A stretch of 64,000 nt of DNA from Paenibacillus turicensis. Its GTDB lineage: Bacteria; Bacillota; Bacilli; Paenibacillales; Paenibacillaceae. Where the stretch lies: the NCBI RefSeq assembly GCF_017873435.1, contig NZ_JAGGKG010000016.1:1-64000 (forward strand), written 5' to 3'. Numbering within the stretch: the stretch's first letter is position 1; every line of letters begins with the position of its first letter. A program made the translations under genes and the position numbers. Of this stretch, positions 1 to 8,637 are shown one piece after another. The notes under the pieces are model-generated. The model was not told where the DNA came from. It saw only the letters and a list, made by a program, of their open reading frames with translations, and did no database searches.

Positions 1-87
1 TTCTTACATGACTTCTCCAACTGCCATTCTGTCAATGAATGAAAACCTGAGAACGAGTGAGCAAACAAGAGAAAATATTAATTTATA

Positions 88-324
88 GTGGGAGGCACAC
101 AATATCGTATGCCCCTTGTTTTTTCTTTTATATTAATTGGCTTTTTTATTTGGATTGCAGAAAATATCGCTACTTATTTCGCAGCATGGCAATACCCAAA
201 TCAAGCGACAGCGTGGAGCTTAGTTCATATTGGCAAGGTCAGCTCGTGGCTATTATTAGTTATTGTCAGCTTTCTCATTGTTGCTACATTAAAGCAGGTA
301 AAGGAAACTAAGAAGTTAAATTAG
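88..324 (+). pseudogene. C-terminal remnant of a DUF817 family membrane protein
   Basis: The 78 codons read as the end of a DUF817 integral membrane protein: two hydrophobic segments (about residues 8-30 and 50-67) with family-like motifs RMPLVFSF, GFFIWIAENI and AAWQYPNQ. The rest of the family protein should lie upstream, but the same frame is stopped at 79-81, 58-60 and 40-42, and no other frame in 1-87 continues it. The opening GTG has no ribosome binding site. Family assignment is from recognised motifs and the function of DUF817 is unknown. A truncated relic is the best reading; a frameshift exactly at the window edge cannot be excluded because the upstream sequence is not visible. Confidence 0.55.
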
Positions 325-332
325 ATTCTAGA

Positions 333-2015
333 TTATTTTCCGCCAACAGAGGCCAATGTGGTTTTGTAGTTTCTGATTTTAGCCATTAATGCCTGATTTA
401 CATCATAAGAGGGATCATCCACTTCATTATTAAATTGCCATGTGAAATCACCATTATCTAATCGTCCAGCTTGAGTGGTCACGACTTGCTCCACCTCACC
501 TACAGGATGAATTGCAGCTACAGACACACCAGTATCCAGCTTAGTATCAAAGTTGTTGTATGGTGTTCCCCCTTTTAAGGTGACGAATTCACTTGGGACA
601 ACCTCATTTCGAGCCCCAGCCAAATACGCATCAAAGGAAGTGGCATGGGGTTGTGCTGTATCACTCTCCACATTTGCATAAATAAGGTTTACCGCATCCA
701 CAATTTTATTATCAAAAGCTTTAATCATGCCACCCTGCTCACCTGAAAAGGTTCCTTTACCTACCGCATCCGTCCCTTGTAGGGAGCTTAGCATTGGATA
801 TTTAGTATTTCTAAAATAGTTGGATTCTACAAACGCCGAAGCTCCTGTGGTTACACCTACACCGTACTTTGAAACACCATCGTAAAAGTTGTTATATACA
901 TGCACCGAAGCTACTCTTATCCGAGGATGACGGGAATCTGAATGATCAAACCAGTTATGATGGAAGGTAACAAAAAATTCAGCACTTTCACTCAAGCCCA
1001 CCAATGCTGCTTTACCAGAGTCCCAATAGTGATTATAGGATAGGGTAATATAGGAGGAGCCTTTTTTTAAATCTGTAGAGCCATCGCCCTTCACTTGGTC
1101 AGCATCACTACCTGCGGAGCCATAAAATAGATCGTTATGATGGACCCATACATTGGCATTGCCTGTATCCATTGAAATGCCGTCATCAGGGAATAACATA
1201 AACCCGATATTTCTGACCTCAACATTACCTACATATCGAAGCAACATCCCCCAACCATAAGCGTAGGCATCATCCCCAATACCCTCAATGGTTGTGTTCA
1301 TTTCTGAGTAGCTGGATTTTCCTTTTAGCTCAAGATAACCACTGCTATTAAGCTGTCCCTGCATATCCTGTGCCGTAATTTGGCCAATTAGTCTAACCGC
1401 AAGTGGGGTTTGATCGTAACCTTTTTGTCGTAGCTTCAAAATTTCTCCGAGCCCTACGCCTGTCTGTGTTTTTCCTTTATTATTTACAATGACATCCAGT
1501 GTTACTGTGTGCGCAGTATCAGAGGTGATGTAAAGCACTTGTGCATCCTGCTTCAAGGTTCCATCTTCATTGTACGCACCAGAGCCTGTTCCATAGGGGG
1601 AGTCAGATGAAAAGGCGAACCCAGAGCGATCATGTGCGACGACAGAAATTGGATTAGAAATGACACTTTCTACCAATCCATCCGCAAATGTAGCTTCTAC
1701 TTTTAAAACATAGTCTCCAGCGGAAAGTCCAACTGCATCAGCTCTCCAATACGAAGGATATTTTCTAATTAGTTCATTATCAATTTGGCGATAAGCACCC
1801 TCTGACTGTCCTACACCTTTTACGTATACCGTGTATTGTTCTACATTACTCATAGGTAGCCACTTAACGTAAGCGGTTTCATTCCAACCCGCTTCAGAAA
1901 CAATCGTGAGTCCAGCCGCAGAAGCTGATGAGGGTTGGAGCCCCCCTAAGAACAATGACAATACTAAAGGGAACATGAGGAGTATGCTCATCCTCTTAAT
2001 TATTTTCTTTTTCAT
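333..2015 (-). CDS. Secreted pectate lyase, polysaccharide lyase family 1
   Basis: Cleaves de-esterified pectin (polygalacturonate) by beta-elimination outside the cell. A signal peptide occupies about residues 1-34, with cleavage near SASAA. Residues 35-130 form a fibronectin-III-like or other beta-sandwich module. The right-handed beta-helix catalytic domain follows, with the family signatures VWVHH (289-293), DADQVKGDG (304-312) and RHPRIR (362-367), which fits the RxPxxR motif carrying the catalytic arginine; the acidic residues around 280-306 would bind calcium. The start has an AGGAGG ribosome binding site. It is monocistronic. It links this organism to plant cell wall material, as does the glycoside locus at 51.6-64 kb. 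Confidence 0.93.
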   Translation of the reverse strand: MKKKIIKRMSILLMFPLVLSLFLGGLQPSSASAAGLTIVSEAGWNETAYVKWLPMSNVEQYTVYVKGVGQSEGAYRQIDNELIRKYPSYWRADAVGLSAGDYVLKVEATFADGLVESVISNPISVVAHDRSGFAFSSDSPYGTGSGAYNEDGTLKQDAQVLYITSDTAHTVTLDVIVNNKGKTQTGVGLGEILKLRQKGYDQTPLAVRLIGQITAQDMQGQLNSSGYLELKGKSSYSEMNTTIEGIGDDAYAYGWGMLLRYVGNVEVRNIGFMLFPDDGISMDTGNANVWVHHNDLFYGSAGSDADQVKGDGSTDLKKGSSYITLSYNHYWDSGKAALVGLSESAEFFVTFHHNWFDHSDSRHPRIRVASVHVYNNFYDGVSKYGVGVTTGASAFVESNYFRNTKYPMLSSLQGTDAVGKGTFSGEQGGMIKAFDNKIVDAVNLIYANVESDTAQPHATSFDAYLAGARNEVVPSEFVTLKGGTPYNNFDTKLDTGVSVAAIHPVGEVEQVVTTQAGRLDNGDFTWQFNNEVDDPSYDVNQALMAKIRNYKTTLASVGGK

Positions 2016-2331
2016 TATAATCCTCCTAAATTTTTTTAGTATGATACGTTGAATTTAAGATCGTTAATTTATGTTTAGTAAACAACAAAACTCCTTTCTT
2101 ACAATTTTTATTATATTATTAATGAATTTCTAAAATATAACATACACATCAAATTATTTCCTGTAATTATTTTACTAAAAATACCTATAAATTAATTTAT
2201 TAACAATGTATAAAGCACTATTTTTTCAAAAAAAAGATTTCATTACATTTACAATAAGCATTATTATTTTTGTTTTTGAATAAGGTAGCAAAAATTGACT
2301 GTATTTTCCTTGTATGAAATGATGGGATTGG
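2016..2331. other. AT-rich divergent intergenic region
   Basis: About 316 bases between the leftward pectate lyase and the rightward small regulator. It is very AT-rich with several A and T tracts and must hold both promoters, but I could not fix a convincing -35/-10 pair or an operator. No reading frame here looks like a gene. Confidence 0.5.
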
Positions 2332-2580
2332 GTGATCGAGATGGATGAACAAAACAATAAATTTATACATCAATTAACAGATCCAACTAATGAAAATAGA
2401 GGTGGCGCGCGAAACGGAGCGGGACGAAAGCCAATTGGGATAACACGAAAGATTTCTTTAACGTTACCGCAAACGTGCTGGGAGGAAATTGACCGACTTT
2501 GTAAGCGGGGTGACTATTCCATTTCTGAGATTTTAAGATCCATTATTGAAGACCAGCTTCATAATGCTGATCAATTGTAA
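2332..2580 (+). CDS. Small ribbon-helix-helix-like DNA-binding protein
   Basis: 82 residues. The centre holds GGARNGAGRKP (about 24-34), a basic glycine-rich segment common ahead of short phage or plasmid RHH proteins. A strand-like ISLTLPQTCW and two helices (WEEIDRLCKRG, SISEILRSIIEDQL) follow, matching the beta-alpha-alpha order of CopG/Arc-type repressors. GTG at 2332 and ATG at 2341 are both possible starts; neither has a strong ribosome binding site. No toxin partner is adjacent, so antitoxin function is not supported. The 66-base gap to the downstream hydrolase leaves co-transcription possible. The target is unknown. Confidence 0.6.
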   Translation: MIEMDEQNNKFIHQLTDPTNENRGGARNGAGRKPIGITRKISLTLPQTCWEEIDRLCKRGDYSISEILRSIIEDQLHNADQL

Positions 2581-2646
2581 TAGAGATAGAAAAACTGGAA
2601 TTGAATTACTTGATAAACACAGTGATGAATTATAGGAGGGACAACA

Positions 2647-3450
2647 ATGGAACAGGGCTATATCGATGTGCAAGAAGGCAAGCTTTTTTTCACTCATTCA
2701 GGGAATGGCGATCCTATTATTTTTATCCATGGTAATTTTAACGATCACCATATTTGGGATGAACAAATTGAATTCTTTTCCCCACACTACCATACAATTC
2801 GGTATGATTTAAGAGGATATGGAGAGTCTAGCACGCCCGAACATCCCTTTACATACGTAGAAGATTTAAAGACATTAGTGGACACGCTTCAGCTTGCAAA
2901 TATTATCTTGGTAGGTTCCTCTATGGGTGGTGGGATCGCACTTGATTTTGCATTAACGTACCCTCAGCTCGTACGATCACTTGTCTTGGTTGCACCTACG
3001 ATTAGTGGCGCTTTCTATCCGCTTAGCATCAGCTTTCATGGCATCAAAAATTACATGAACACTTCCTTCAAAGGTAGCACCAAAGCGATCGAGACATTTA
3101 TACGAAATCCGTTCTGGGATTATATTTTCCCCTCTTCTACAAAAAAAGAAGCTCGAAAAAAAGTGATGGATAATGTAAGAAACCCCAATAATTTTTGTCG
3201 ATTCCCGCCTAAGCTGATTACTGAAACTAAGCCGTCTGCGATTCATCGCCTACATGAAATTGGAGTCCCAATCCAAATTATAATCGGTGATGACGATCAT
3301 GCGTTTAACAAAAAAAATGCTGCCCTTTTGAGTAATAAGTTAAATTTGGCGACTAAAATTGAGATGGCAGGTTGTGGGCATCTGCCTTTTGTTGAGGAAC
3401 CGCAGCAATTTAATTCCCTCGTTTCTAATTTCCTGAACCAGTTAGGCTAA
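2647..3450 (+). CDS. Alpha/beta hydrolase
   Basis: 267 residues with the canonical alpha/beta hydrolase layout: oxyanion-hole HGNFNDHHIW (about 28-37), nucleophile elbow GSSMGG (about 90-95, serine nucleophile), late acid in IGDDDHAF and catalytic histidine in GCGHLPFVEEP near the C-terminus. No signal peptide, so cytoplasmic. The ATG follows an AGGAGG-like site (ATAGGAGGGACAACA). The family covers esterases, lactonases and C-C hydrolases; sequence alone does not give the substrate. Confidence 0.85.
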   Translation: MEQGYIDVQEGKLFFTHSGNGDPIIFIHGNFNDHHIWDEQIEFFSPHYHTIRYDLRGYGESSTPEHPFTYVEDLKTLVDTLQLANIILVGSSMGGGIALDFALTYPQLVRSLVLVAPTISGAFYPLSISFHGIKNYMNTSFKGSTKAIETFIRNPFWDYIFPSSTKKEARKKVMDNVRNPNNFCRFPPKLITETKPSAIHRLHEIGVPIQIIIGDDDHAFNKKNAALLSNKLNLATKIEMAGCGHLPFVEEPQQFNSLVSNFLNQLG

Positions 3451-3571
3451 TCCACTCCATTTGGATCATAAATATGATGTCCGAAAACCGCTAGTTTAAA
3501 AAATAAAACATGATATACTAACAAACTACAAAGGTTTCTTTTTGTATTTATTTATCAAATGGAGTGATCGC

Positions 3572-5056
3572 ATGGAAACGATGATACCGCAACCGCCTTT
3601 TAACAATAACATGTATTATCAAGCTTTTATCGCTCATGATGCTCGCTTTGATGGACGAATTTATATGGGTGTGTCCTCCACTGGTATTTATTGTCGGCCT
3701 GTGTGTCGTGTAAAAAAACCGAAGGAGCAAAATTGCACCTTCTATCCAAGTGCGGCAGCAGCAGAAGTCGCTGGGTTCAGACCATGCCTTCGGTGCAGAC
3801 CTGAATTAGCACCAGGATTTGCCCCTATTGATGCTAGCGTCCAGCTCTCTCAACGAGCCAAGCATCTCATTGAAGACGAAGGTTTTTATGGAGGGAGCTT
3901 AGCAGGCATTGCAGAGCAATTAAGTATTACAGATAGACACCTGCGACGTGCATTTGCTTTAGAGTATGGTGTTTCACCCGTACAATATTTACAAACATAT
4001 CGACTTTTATTGGCTAAAAACTTACTAACAGATACCCATCTGCCCATTACAGATGTAGCATTTACGGCAGGGTTTGGAAGTGTGCGACGTTTTAATGAGG
4101 TATTTAAAGAACATTATCGCATGTCCCCCTCCCTACTAAGAAAAGAACAGCAACAAGATGATGTTCCTCTAAATCAGGAGAGCATTACACTTTTACTTGG
4201 CTATCGCCCACCTTATTTATGGAGCAATATTCTTCATTTCCTCGCTAGCCGAGCGATAAGTGGCGTTGAGGTTGTAGCCGAGCAAGCTTACTCTCGAACC
4301 GTCGTTATTTCTCATCATCAACAACTTTATCGGGGATGGCTCTCTGTTAGACAGCTTGAACATAAAAATTCGTTAGCAGTCACAGTGTCAGGCTCATTGT
4401 TGCCCGTCTTGTCTAAAGTGCTTGCCAGAGTTAAACATTTATTTGACCTTTACTGTGATCCTGTAGAAGTTTATGAACAACTTAAAAATATGAATGAAAT
4501 TAAATCAGGGATGTGTGTTGTAGGGACAAGGCTCCCTGGTTGCTTTGATCCATTTGAGATGGCTGTTCGGGCTATTCTTGGACAACAAATCACGGTGAAA
4601 GCAGCACAAACGTTAGCTAACCGTATCGTTGCCACCTATGGGACAGTTGCCTCCACGCCTATATCCGATTTAACGCATTATTTTCCGACACCTGAAGAAA
4701 TCTGTAGCTTAGAACCTCCGATTGAAAATCATCTAGGTGCACTTGGTGTGACGGGCGTGCGTGCAAGGTCTATTTTGGCGTTAGCGACTGCCATTATGCA
4801 GGGTGAAATTGACTTAACTCGCAACAGTGATCCTGAAGTGCAAATGAAGAGATTGCTACAGCTCCCGGGGTTTGGCCCTTGGACCGTACAATATGTTGCA
4901 ATGAGAGCATTAGGCTGGCCTGACGCATTTCCACATACAGATTATGGGGTTAAAAAAGCGCTGGAGCCCTACACTCCAAAGGAAATTTTGAATCTTGCAG
5001 AGCAGTGGCGACCTTGGCGATCGTACGCGACGATTAACTTATGGAATTCATTATGA
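3572..5056 (+). CDS. Ada-type methylphosphotriester sensor fused to AlkA glycosylase
   Basis: About 494 residues in three parts. Residues 14-85 are the Ada zinc-binding domain, with candidate metal cysteines 41, 45, 72 and 75 in YCRPVC and CLRC; in Ada-family proteins the first such cysteine accepts a methyl group from phosphotriesters. Residues 95-190 are an AraC-type helix-turn-helix. Residues 200-490 are an AlkA-like DNA-3-methyladenine glycosylase with the helix-hairpin-helix LPGFGPWTVQYVAM and catalytic aspartate in PHTDYG. In Bacillus subtilis the sensor and the glycosylase are separate proteins; here they are one. I chose ATG 3572 because GGAGTG lies 7 bases upstream. It is co-transcribed with the methyltransferase 12 bases downstream and probably self-activated after methylation. 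Confidence 0.9.
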   Translation: METMIPQPPFNNNMYYQAFIAHDARFDGRIYMGVSSTGIYCRPVCRVKKPKEQNCTFYPSAAAAEVAGFRPCLRCRPELAPGFAPIDASVQLSQRAKHLIEDEGFYGGSLAGIAEQLSITDRHLRRAFALEYGVSPVQYLQTYRLLLAKNLLTDTHLPITDVAFTAGFGSVRRFNEVFKEHYRMSPSLLRKEQQQDDVPLNQESITLLLGYRPPYLWSNILHFLASRAISGVEVVAEQAYSRTVVISHHQQLYRGWLSVRQLEHKNSLAVTVSGSLLPVLSKVLARVKHLFDLYCDPVEVYEQLKNMNEIKSGMCVVGTRLPGCFDPFEMAVRAILGQQITVKAAQTLANRIVATYGTVASTPISDLTHYFPTPEEICSLEPPIENHLGALGVTGVRARSILALATAIMQGEIDLTRNSDPEVQMKRLLQLPGFGPWTVQYVAMRALGWPDAFPHTDYGVKKALEPYTPKEILNLAEQWRPWRSYATINLWNSL

Positions 5057-5068
5057 AGGGGATAAGAT

Positions 5069-5716
5069 ATGAATAACGTTCAAGCACAGGCAAAGCAAGC
5101 TAATCAACCTACCCAAGTTCAATATGTAAAGGAGTATCGTTCCCCCATCGGAATGTTCACGTTAGCTAGTGACGGAGAGCATTTGACTGGATTATGGCTA
5201 AAGGGACAAAAATATTTTGGAGCTACACTAGAGAATGAAGAAATTGATAAAAAATGTGAAACAGACGAAACAGGCGGCGTAATCCGTAAAGTAGGTGAAG
5301 TAGACGATTTAGCGGACAAACTCCCGTTATTTCACCTCGTTGAGCAATGGCTAGATGCCTATTTCCAAGGGAAACAGCCTGAACTATCCTTGCCTTTAGC
5401 GCCAAAAGGTAGCCCGTTTCGACAAGACGTATGGGATATTTTATGCCAAATCCCGTATGGTGAGGTGATAACCTATGGGGACATTGCTAAAAAAATGGCG
5501 CAAAAACTAGGGAAAGACACCATGTCTGCGCAAGCAATTGGTGGTGCAGTGGGACATAATCCGATTTCCATCATTATTCCTTGTCACCGTGTCGTTGGGG
5601 CAAATGGAAGCCTAACTGGTTATGCAGGTGGGATTGAAAATAAAATTAAGTTGTTGGAGTTAGAGCAGGTAGACCTGACACGTTTCTCGATACCTACTAG
5701 AGGGAGTGCACTTTAG
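5069..5716 (+). CDS. ogt: Methylated-DNA--protein-cysteine methyltransferase
   Basis: Suicide repair enzyme that moves the methyl group from O6-methylguanine in DNA to its own cysteine. The active site IIPCHRVVGANG and the DNA-binding helix region upstream (PYGEVITYGDIAKKM) are intact, and a C-terminal GYAGG motif follows. At 215 residues it is slightly longer than typical because of an insert around residues 50-75. It lies 12 bases after the Ada-AlkA gene with its own ribosome binding site (GAAGGGGAT), so the two form an alkylation-repair operon. Confidence 0.93.
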   Translation: MNNVQAQAKQANQPTQVQYVKEYRSPIGMFTLASDGEHLTGLWLKGQKYFGATLENEEIDKKCETDETGGVIRKVGEVDDLADKLPLFHLVEQWLDAYFQGKQPELSLPLAPKGSPFRQDVWDILCQIPYGEVITYGDIAKKMAQKLGKDTMSAQAIGGAVGHNPISIIIPCHRVVGANGSLTGYAGGIENKIKLLELEQVDLTRFSIPTRGSAL

Positions 5717-5775
5717 CAAGCAAAGTTTATATCTCTTATACCTTTCATAGCCCTCACAATCCCTTTAATTAGCAC

Positions 5776-5808
5776 AACCACCCTAATTTCATTACAACCA
5801 GGGTGGTT
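5776..5808. terminator. Inverted repeat between convergent genes
   Basis: AACCACCCT (5776-5784) pairs perfectly with AGGGTGGTT (5800-5808) across a 15-base loop, between the rightward ogt and the leftward methyltransferase. No clear T-run follows on either strand, so it may be a weak bidirectional terminator. Confidence 0.45.
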
Positions 5809-5834
5809 AATGTTCAGCAAATTATTTATTTCTC

Positions 5835-6557
5835 TTATGCTTCACTTTTTTTCACAATAATAGAGATAAAATTAATATACTGATTTAATCCTTTGTTAAA
5901 AAACTGCTGATCTCTCATGGCGTACTCATGCTGTGTATCAAACCAGTCCTGCCACGCCTCTTCAAAGGTATGCATCTCTTCAATTTGTACCGATTCCATG
6001 CTATCACTATGACCAATTAGCTGCGCCCATTGGTTCACTGTTAGGAAATTGCTAATTTCCTCTCCACACCATTCCTTCACTAGATCAGGCTCTTGGCCCT
6101 CAAATTGCTGCTTCATCCCTGGTATTGCGATAAGTACATATCCACCTGGTTTAATTAAACTCAGTATTTTTTGTTCAAAAAAGCGCTCTCCAGTTCCAAA
6201 ATAATGATACGCATCTATGCAAACTAAGAGATCAAAATATTCATTTGAAAATGGCAGATCGTTTGCATTCGCATGAATTGGAATGATAAGCTCCTCCACG
6301 CCCCATGATTTAAATCTATTATAATTATCGCTTGCAGAAATCCATAAATCTGTGGCAAACACAGTTGCTTCCTGCTCCTTAGCAAAATAAAGAGAGTTTA
6401 ACCCATTCCCACATCCTAAATCCAATATACGTAGTCCCTTTTTACCCATATCCAAATTAGTTAATAGCTCTTCCAACAGCATAAGCGTATTGGGTCCCAT
6501 CATATTAAGGTCCTTTTTGCTTATATCATAGTAGAACTGACTTAATGTATTACTCAT
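5835..6557 (-). CDS. Class I SAM-dependent methyltransferase
   Basis: 240 residues. Motif I, LDLGCGNGLNSLYFA (about 46-60), is the SAM-binding loop; motif II acidic residue in FATDLW, and motif IV in FDLLVCIDAYHYFG. The C-terminal half (LIKPGGYVLIAIPGM) continues the Rossmann fold. No signal peptide. The ATG follows AGGAG seven bases upstream. Small-molecule methyltransferases of this type act on many acceptors; nothing nearby indicates which one. Confidence 0.85.
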   Translation of the reverse strand: MSNTLSQFYYDISKKDLNMMGPNTLMLLEELLTNLDMGKKGLRILDLGCGNGLNSLYFAKEQEATVFATDLWISASDNYNRFKSWGVEELIIPIHANANDLPFSNEYFDLLVCIDAYHYFGTGERFFEQKILSLIKPGGYVLIAIPGMKQQFEGQEPDLVKEWCGEEISNFLTVNQWAQLIGHSDSMESVQIEEMHTFEEAWQDWFDTQHEYAMRDQQFFNKGLNQYINFISIIVKKSEA

Positions 6558-6694
6558 GTCTTACTCCTTTCCATAATTGAGCCCTGTTTTACTTGTTATG
6601 ATAATTTTAATTTAGAAAATAAAGGAATTAAAGGTAAAATTATTTTTAGCTCATTTTTTATTGCTAAATAACCCCCAATCAATATGATAAAAAC

Positions 6695-6855
6695 GAGGCT
6701 GGGACATAACTCATTATAATGTTGTTAAAGTCGAATATTAGCTACTTCATTTAAAAGCTTACAAATGATTAAAACCCGAACTATGACGGAATTCAATTAG
6801 AATTCCGTCATAGTTCGGGTTTTTCATTAGCTGAAATGCTTTTTTCTTAGCCTCC
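6695..6855. repeat. Hairpin-bearing repeat, copy 1 (right end decayed)
   Basis: Starts GAGGCTGGGACATAAC and matches the element at 8442-8612 almost base for base up to about 6840. It contains a perfect 23-bp stem (6771-6793 with 6801-6823, 7-base loop), a potential strong terminator in both directions. The inverted right terminus seen in copy 2 (TGTCCCAGCC) is missing here; only TTAGCCTCC remains. No coding capacity. The two copies are direct repeats flanking the genes at 7006-8413. Confidence 0.8.
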
Positions 6856-7005
6856 ATTTTATAGAGTCTATCTAAAACCAAATGATACTAATTAGCTTTT
6901 TATATAAAAATATCTTTTCCAATTAAGTATAATGTTTACATTTAGTATAGATTATGCTATCTTTATCAAAGTAATATTTACCAATTATTTTAAGGGAGTG
7001 ATCTT

Positions 7006-7815
7006 TTGAAGAATTTTAGAGTTACTATTTTAACACTAGTAATGGCACTATTATTCACTTCAACATCATTTGCTATTGACAATGATTTACAAACAAAACA
7101 GTATAGTAAAGAAATTAACACAATGTCATTACAGGAATTGAATACTTTCAAAAAGGAAATTTATGAACTAAATGATAAACAATTCAATCAATTTATAGTA
7201 AAATATTTGAAAAATAATACGGATTATGAACAAGTGAAAAAAGAATTAGCAAAACTTGATGTAGAAATTACAGTTCCTAAATTAACAACTAATTCTATAA
7301 GTCCCATGTATACTGAAGCGTACAATGCAAACTTATGGGTAACCTCTGCTAAAAGAGGTGGTGAATCTTTTTATAGACTAATTGCCTATTACGGGTTTGA
7401 TAAAGGGTATGCTGAATGGAATCCTGCAACATATGATGTAATTGGGGTATATTGGAATAAAAATGCAGCTAGTTTTTATTCTTATGAAAATTCCTCAGAT
7501 GAACATAATAGTTTAAAATCAGCACAAAACAAAAGTGAAGGACTACTCTTATTTAATGCTTATGATTCTAAAATGGCTTCTGGAGTAGATTTTTATGTAG
7601 CCGCATACGTTACAAAGAAGAATAATACGAATATAGATTTTGGTGCTGACTGGACACACACCTATAGTACAAAATCGACATCATCATCTGGCTCAGCCAA
7701 AGTAGACTTCGGTGGAAATGGTATTGTAGGAGGTTCTATAGGTTACACAGTTACAACCTCAACTAATGAAAGTTCTTGGCAAATTTCAGATGTGAACACA
7801 ATTATAGTAAAATAA
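7006..7815 (+). CDS. Secreted protein of unknown function
   Basis: 269 residues, not recognised. A clear signal peptide (about 1-23, ending TSFA) precedes a charged, helix-rich segment (30-90, many K/E/Q/N) and then an aromatic, beta-rich region (100-269) with TSAKRGGESFYRLIAYYGFDKGY and a Ser/Gly-rich stretch near 225-250. Codon usage is AT-rich compared with the flanking genes. The TTG start follows AAGGGAGTG. A hairpin at 7822-7853 separates it from the lipoprotein gene, giving a two-gene cassette enclosed by direct repeats. The exported, repeat-bounded context would fit a toxin, bacteriocin-like or adhesion protein, but no motif shows this. Confidence 0.75.
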   Translation: MKNFRVTILTLVMALLFTSTSFAIDNDLQTKQYSKEINTMSLQELNTFKKEIYELNDKQFNQFIVKYLKNNTDYEQVKKELAKLDVEITVPKLTTNSISPMYTEAYNANLWVTSAKRGGESFYRLIAYYGFDKGYAEWNPATYDVIGVYWNKNAASFYSYENSSDEHNSLKSAQNKSEGLLLFNAYDSKMASGVDFYVAAYVTKKNNTNIDFGADWTHTYSTKSTSSSGSAKVDFGGNGIVGGSIGYTVTTSTNESSWQISDVNTIIVK

Positions 7816-7821
7816 TCTCCT

Positions 7822-7853
7822 AAAACGAGTTGTGACAATTCGCAACTCGTTTT
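7822..7853 (+). terminator. Terminator or attenuator between the two cassette genes
   Basis: AAAACGAGTTG (7822-7832) pairs perfectly with CAACTCGTTTT (7843-7853), 11 bp with a 10-base loop and a T-rich 3' arm. It lies just after the secreted-protein stop and 17 bases before the lipoprotein start, so it should lower expression of the second gene. Confidence 0.75.
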
Positions 7854-7870
7854 CAATATTTGGAGGAAAA

Positions 7871-8413
7871 ATGAAAAAAACTATCATACTATTACTTATA
7901 TTAATTTTTATGACATCCTGTCAGGCTCAAAAAGATACTACTAACTTCGATTCTCAACATTACGCTTTAATTCATAATCTTTTTTATGAACAATATTCTA
8001 AACAAATTTCATTCTTAAAAAATATCTTAAGCGATTTATTAATCCAAAATGATGATTTTACTTACTTACATGGGGAACTCAATGGTTACTCACAACAGGT
8101 GAATGTATTTTACGTTATCAACAGAAATAAAAATCCAATTACAGATAAAGCTATTTCTCCAGAAATTTATGAAGAAATATTCGCAATCATTAATCAAACT
8201 GATCTATTACTCAGCAAAATAAAAGAATTAGTTAAATCAAATGAAAAACTCTCTGTATTTTCTGACCATAAGCCTCTTGTTTTATCTATAGTGAATCAAT
8301 TAAAGGATATAAATATCTCGGTGGAAAACCAAAATGAAAAAGAGTTACAGAAATATAAAGCTCAACTAATAGAACTTGATAATGATATACAAAAGCTAAT
8401 TAGTTTAATGTAA
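7871..8413 (+). CDS. Small lipoprotein of unknown function
   Basis: 180 residues. The N-terminus MKKTIILLLILIFMTSC is a lipoprotein signal with the lipidated cysteine at residue 17; the rest is charged and mainly helical with no recognisable domain. I start at ATG 7871, seven bases after TTTGGAGG; a longer frame opens at a TTG inside the preceding hairpin and is unlikely. Paired with the secreted protein upstream, it could be its surface-anchored partner or its immunity protein. That is inference from order only. Confidence 0.7.
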   Translation: MKKTIILLLILIFMTSCQAQKDTTNFDSQHYALIHNLFYEQYSKQISFLKNILSDLLIQNDDFTYLHGELNGYSQQVNVFYVINRNKNPITDKAISPEIYEEIFAIINQTDLLLSKIKELVKSNEKLSVFSDHKPLVLSIVNQLKDINISVENQNEKELQKYKAQLIELDNDIQKLISLM

Positions 8414-8441
8414 TGTAAGCCTACCATTACTTACTATATAT

Positions 8442-8612
8442 GAGGCTGGGACATAACTCATTTTAATGTTGTTAAAGTCGAATAATAGCTACTTCATGTA
8501 AGCATTACAGATGATTAAAACCCGAACTATAACGGAATTCAAATAGAATTCCATAAAATAGTTCGGGTTTTTCATTAGCTGAAATGCTTTTGTCCCATTT
8601 TGTCCCAGCCTT
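8442..8612. repeat. Hairpin-bearing repeat, copy 2, with terminal inverted repeats
   Basis: 171 bp bounded by AGGCTGGGACA (8443-8453) and its perfect inverse TGTCCCAGCCT (8601-8611). The centre carries an imperfect hairpin (AAAACCCGAACTA with TAGTTCGGGTTTT) corresponding to the perfect one in copy 1. Short non-coding elements with such ends are MITE-like, and in this position it also serves as a transcription stop between converging genes. Confidence 0.8.
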
Positions 8613-8637
8613 ATTCGCTAAGCACACTGACTTATTT

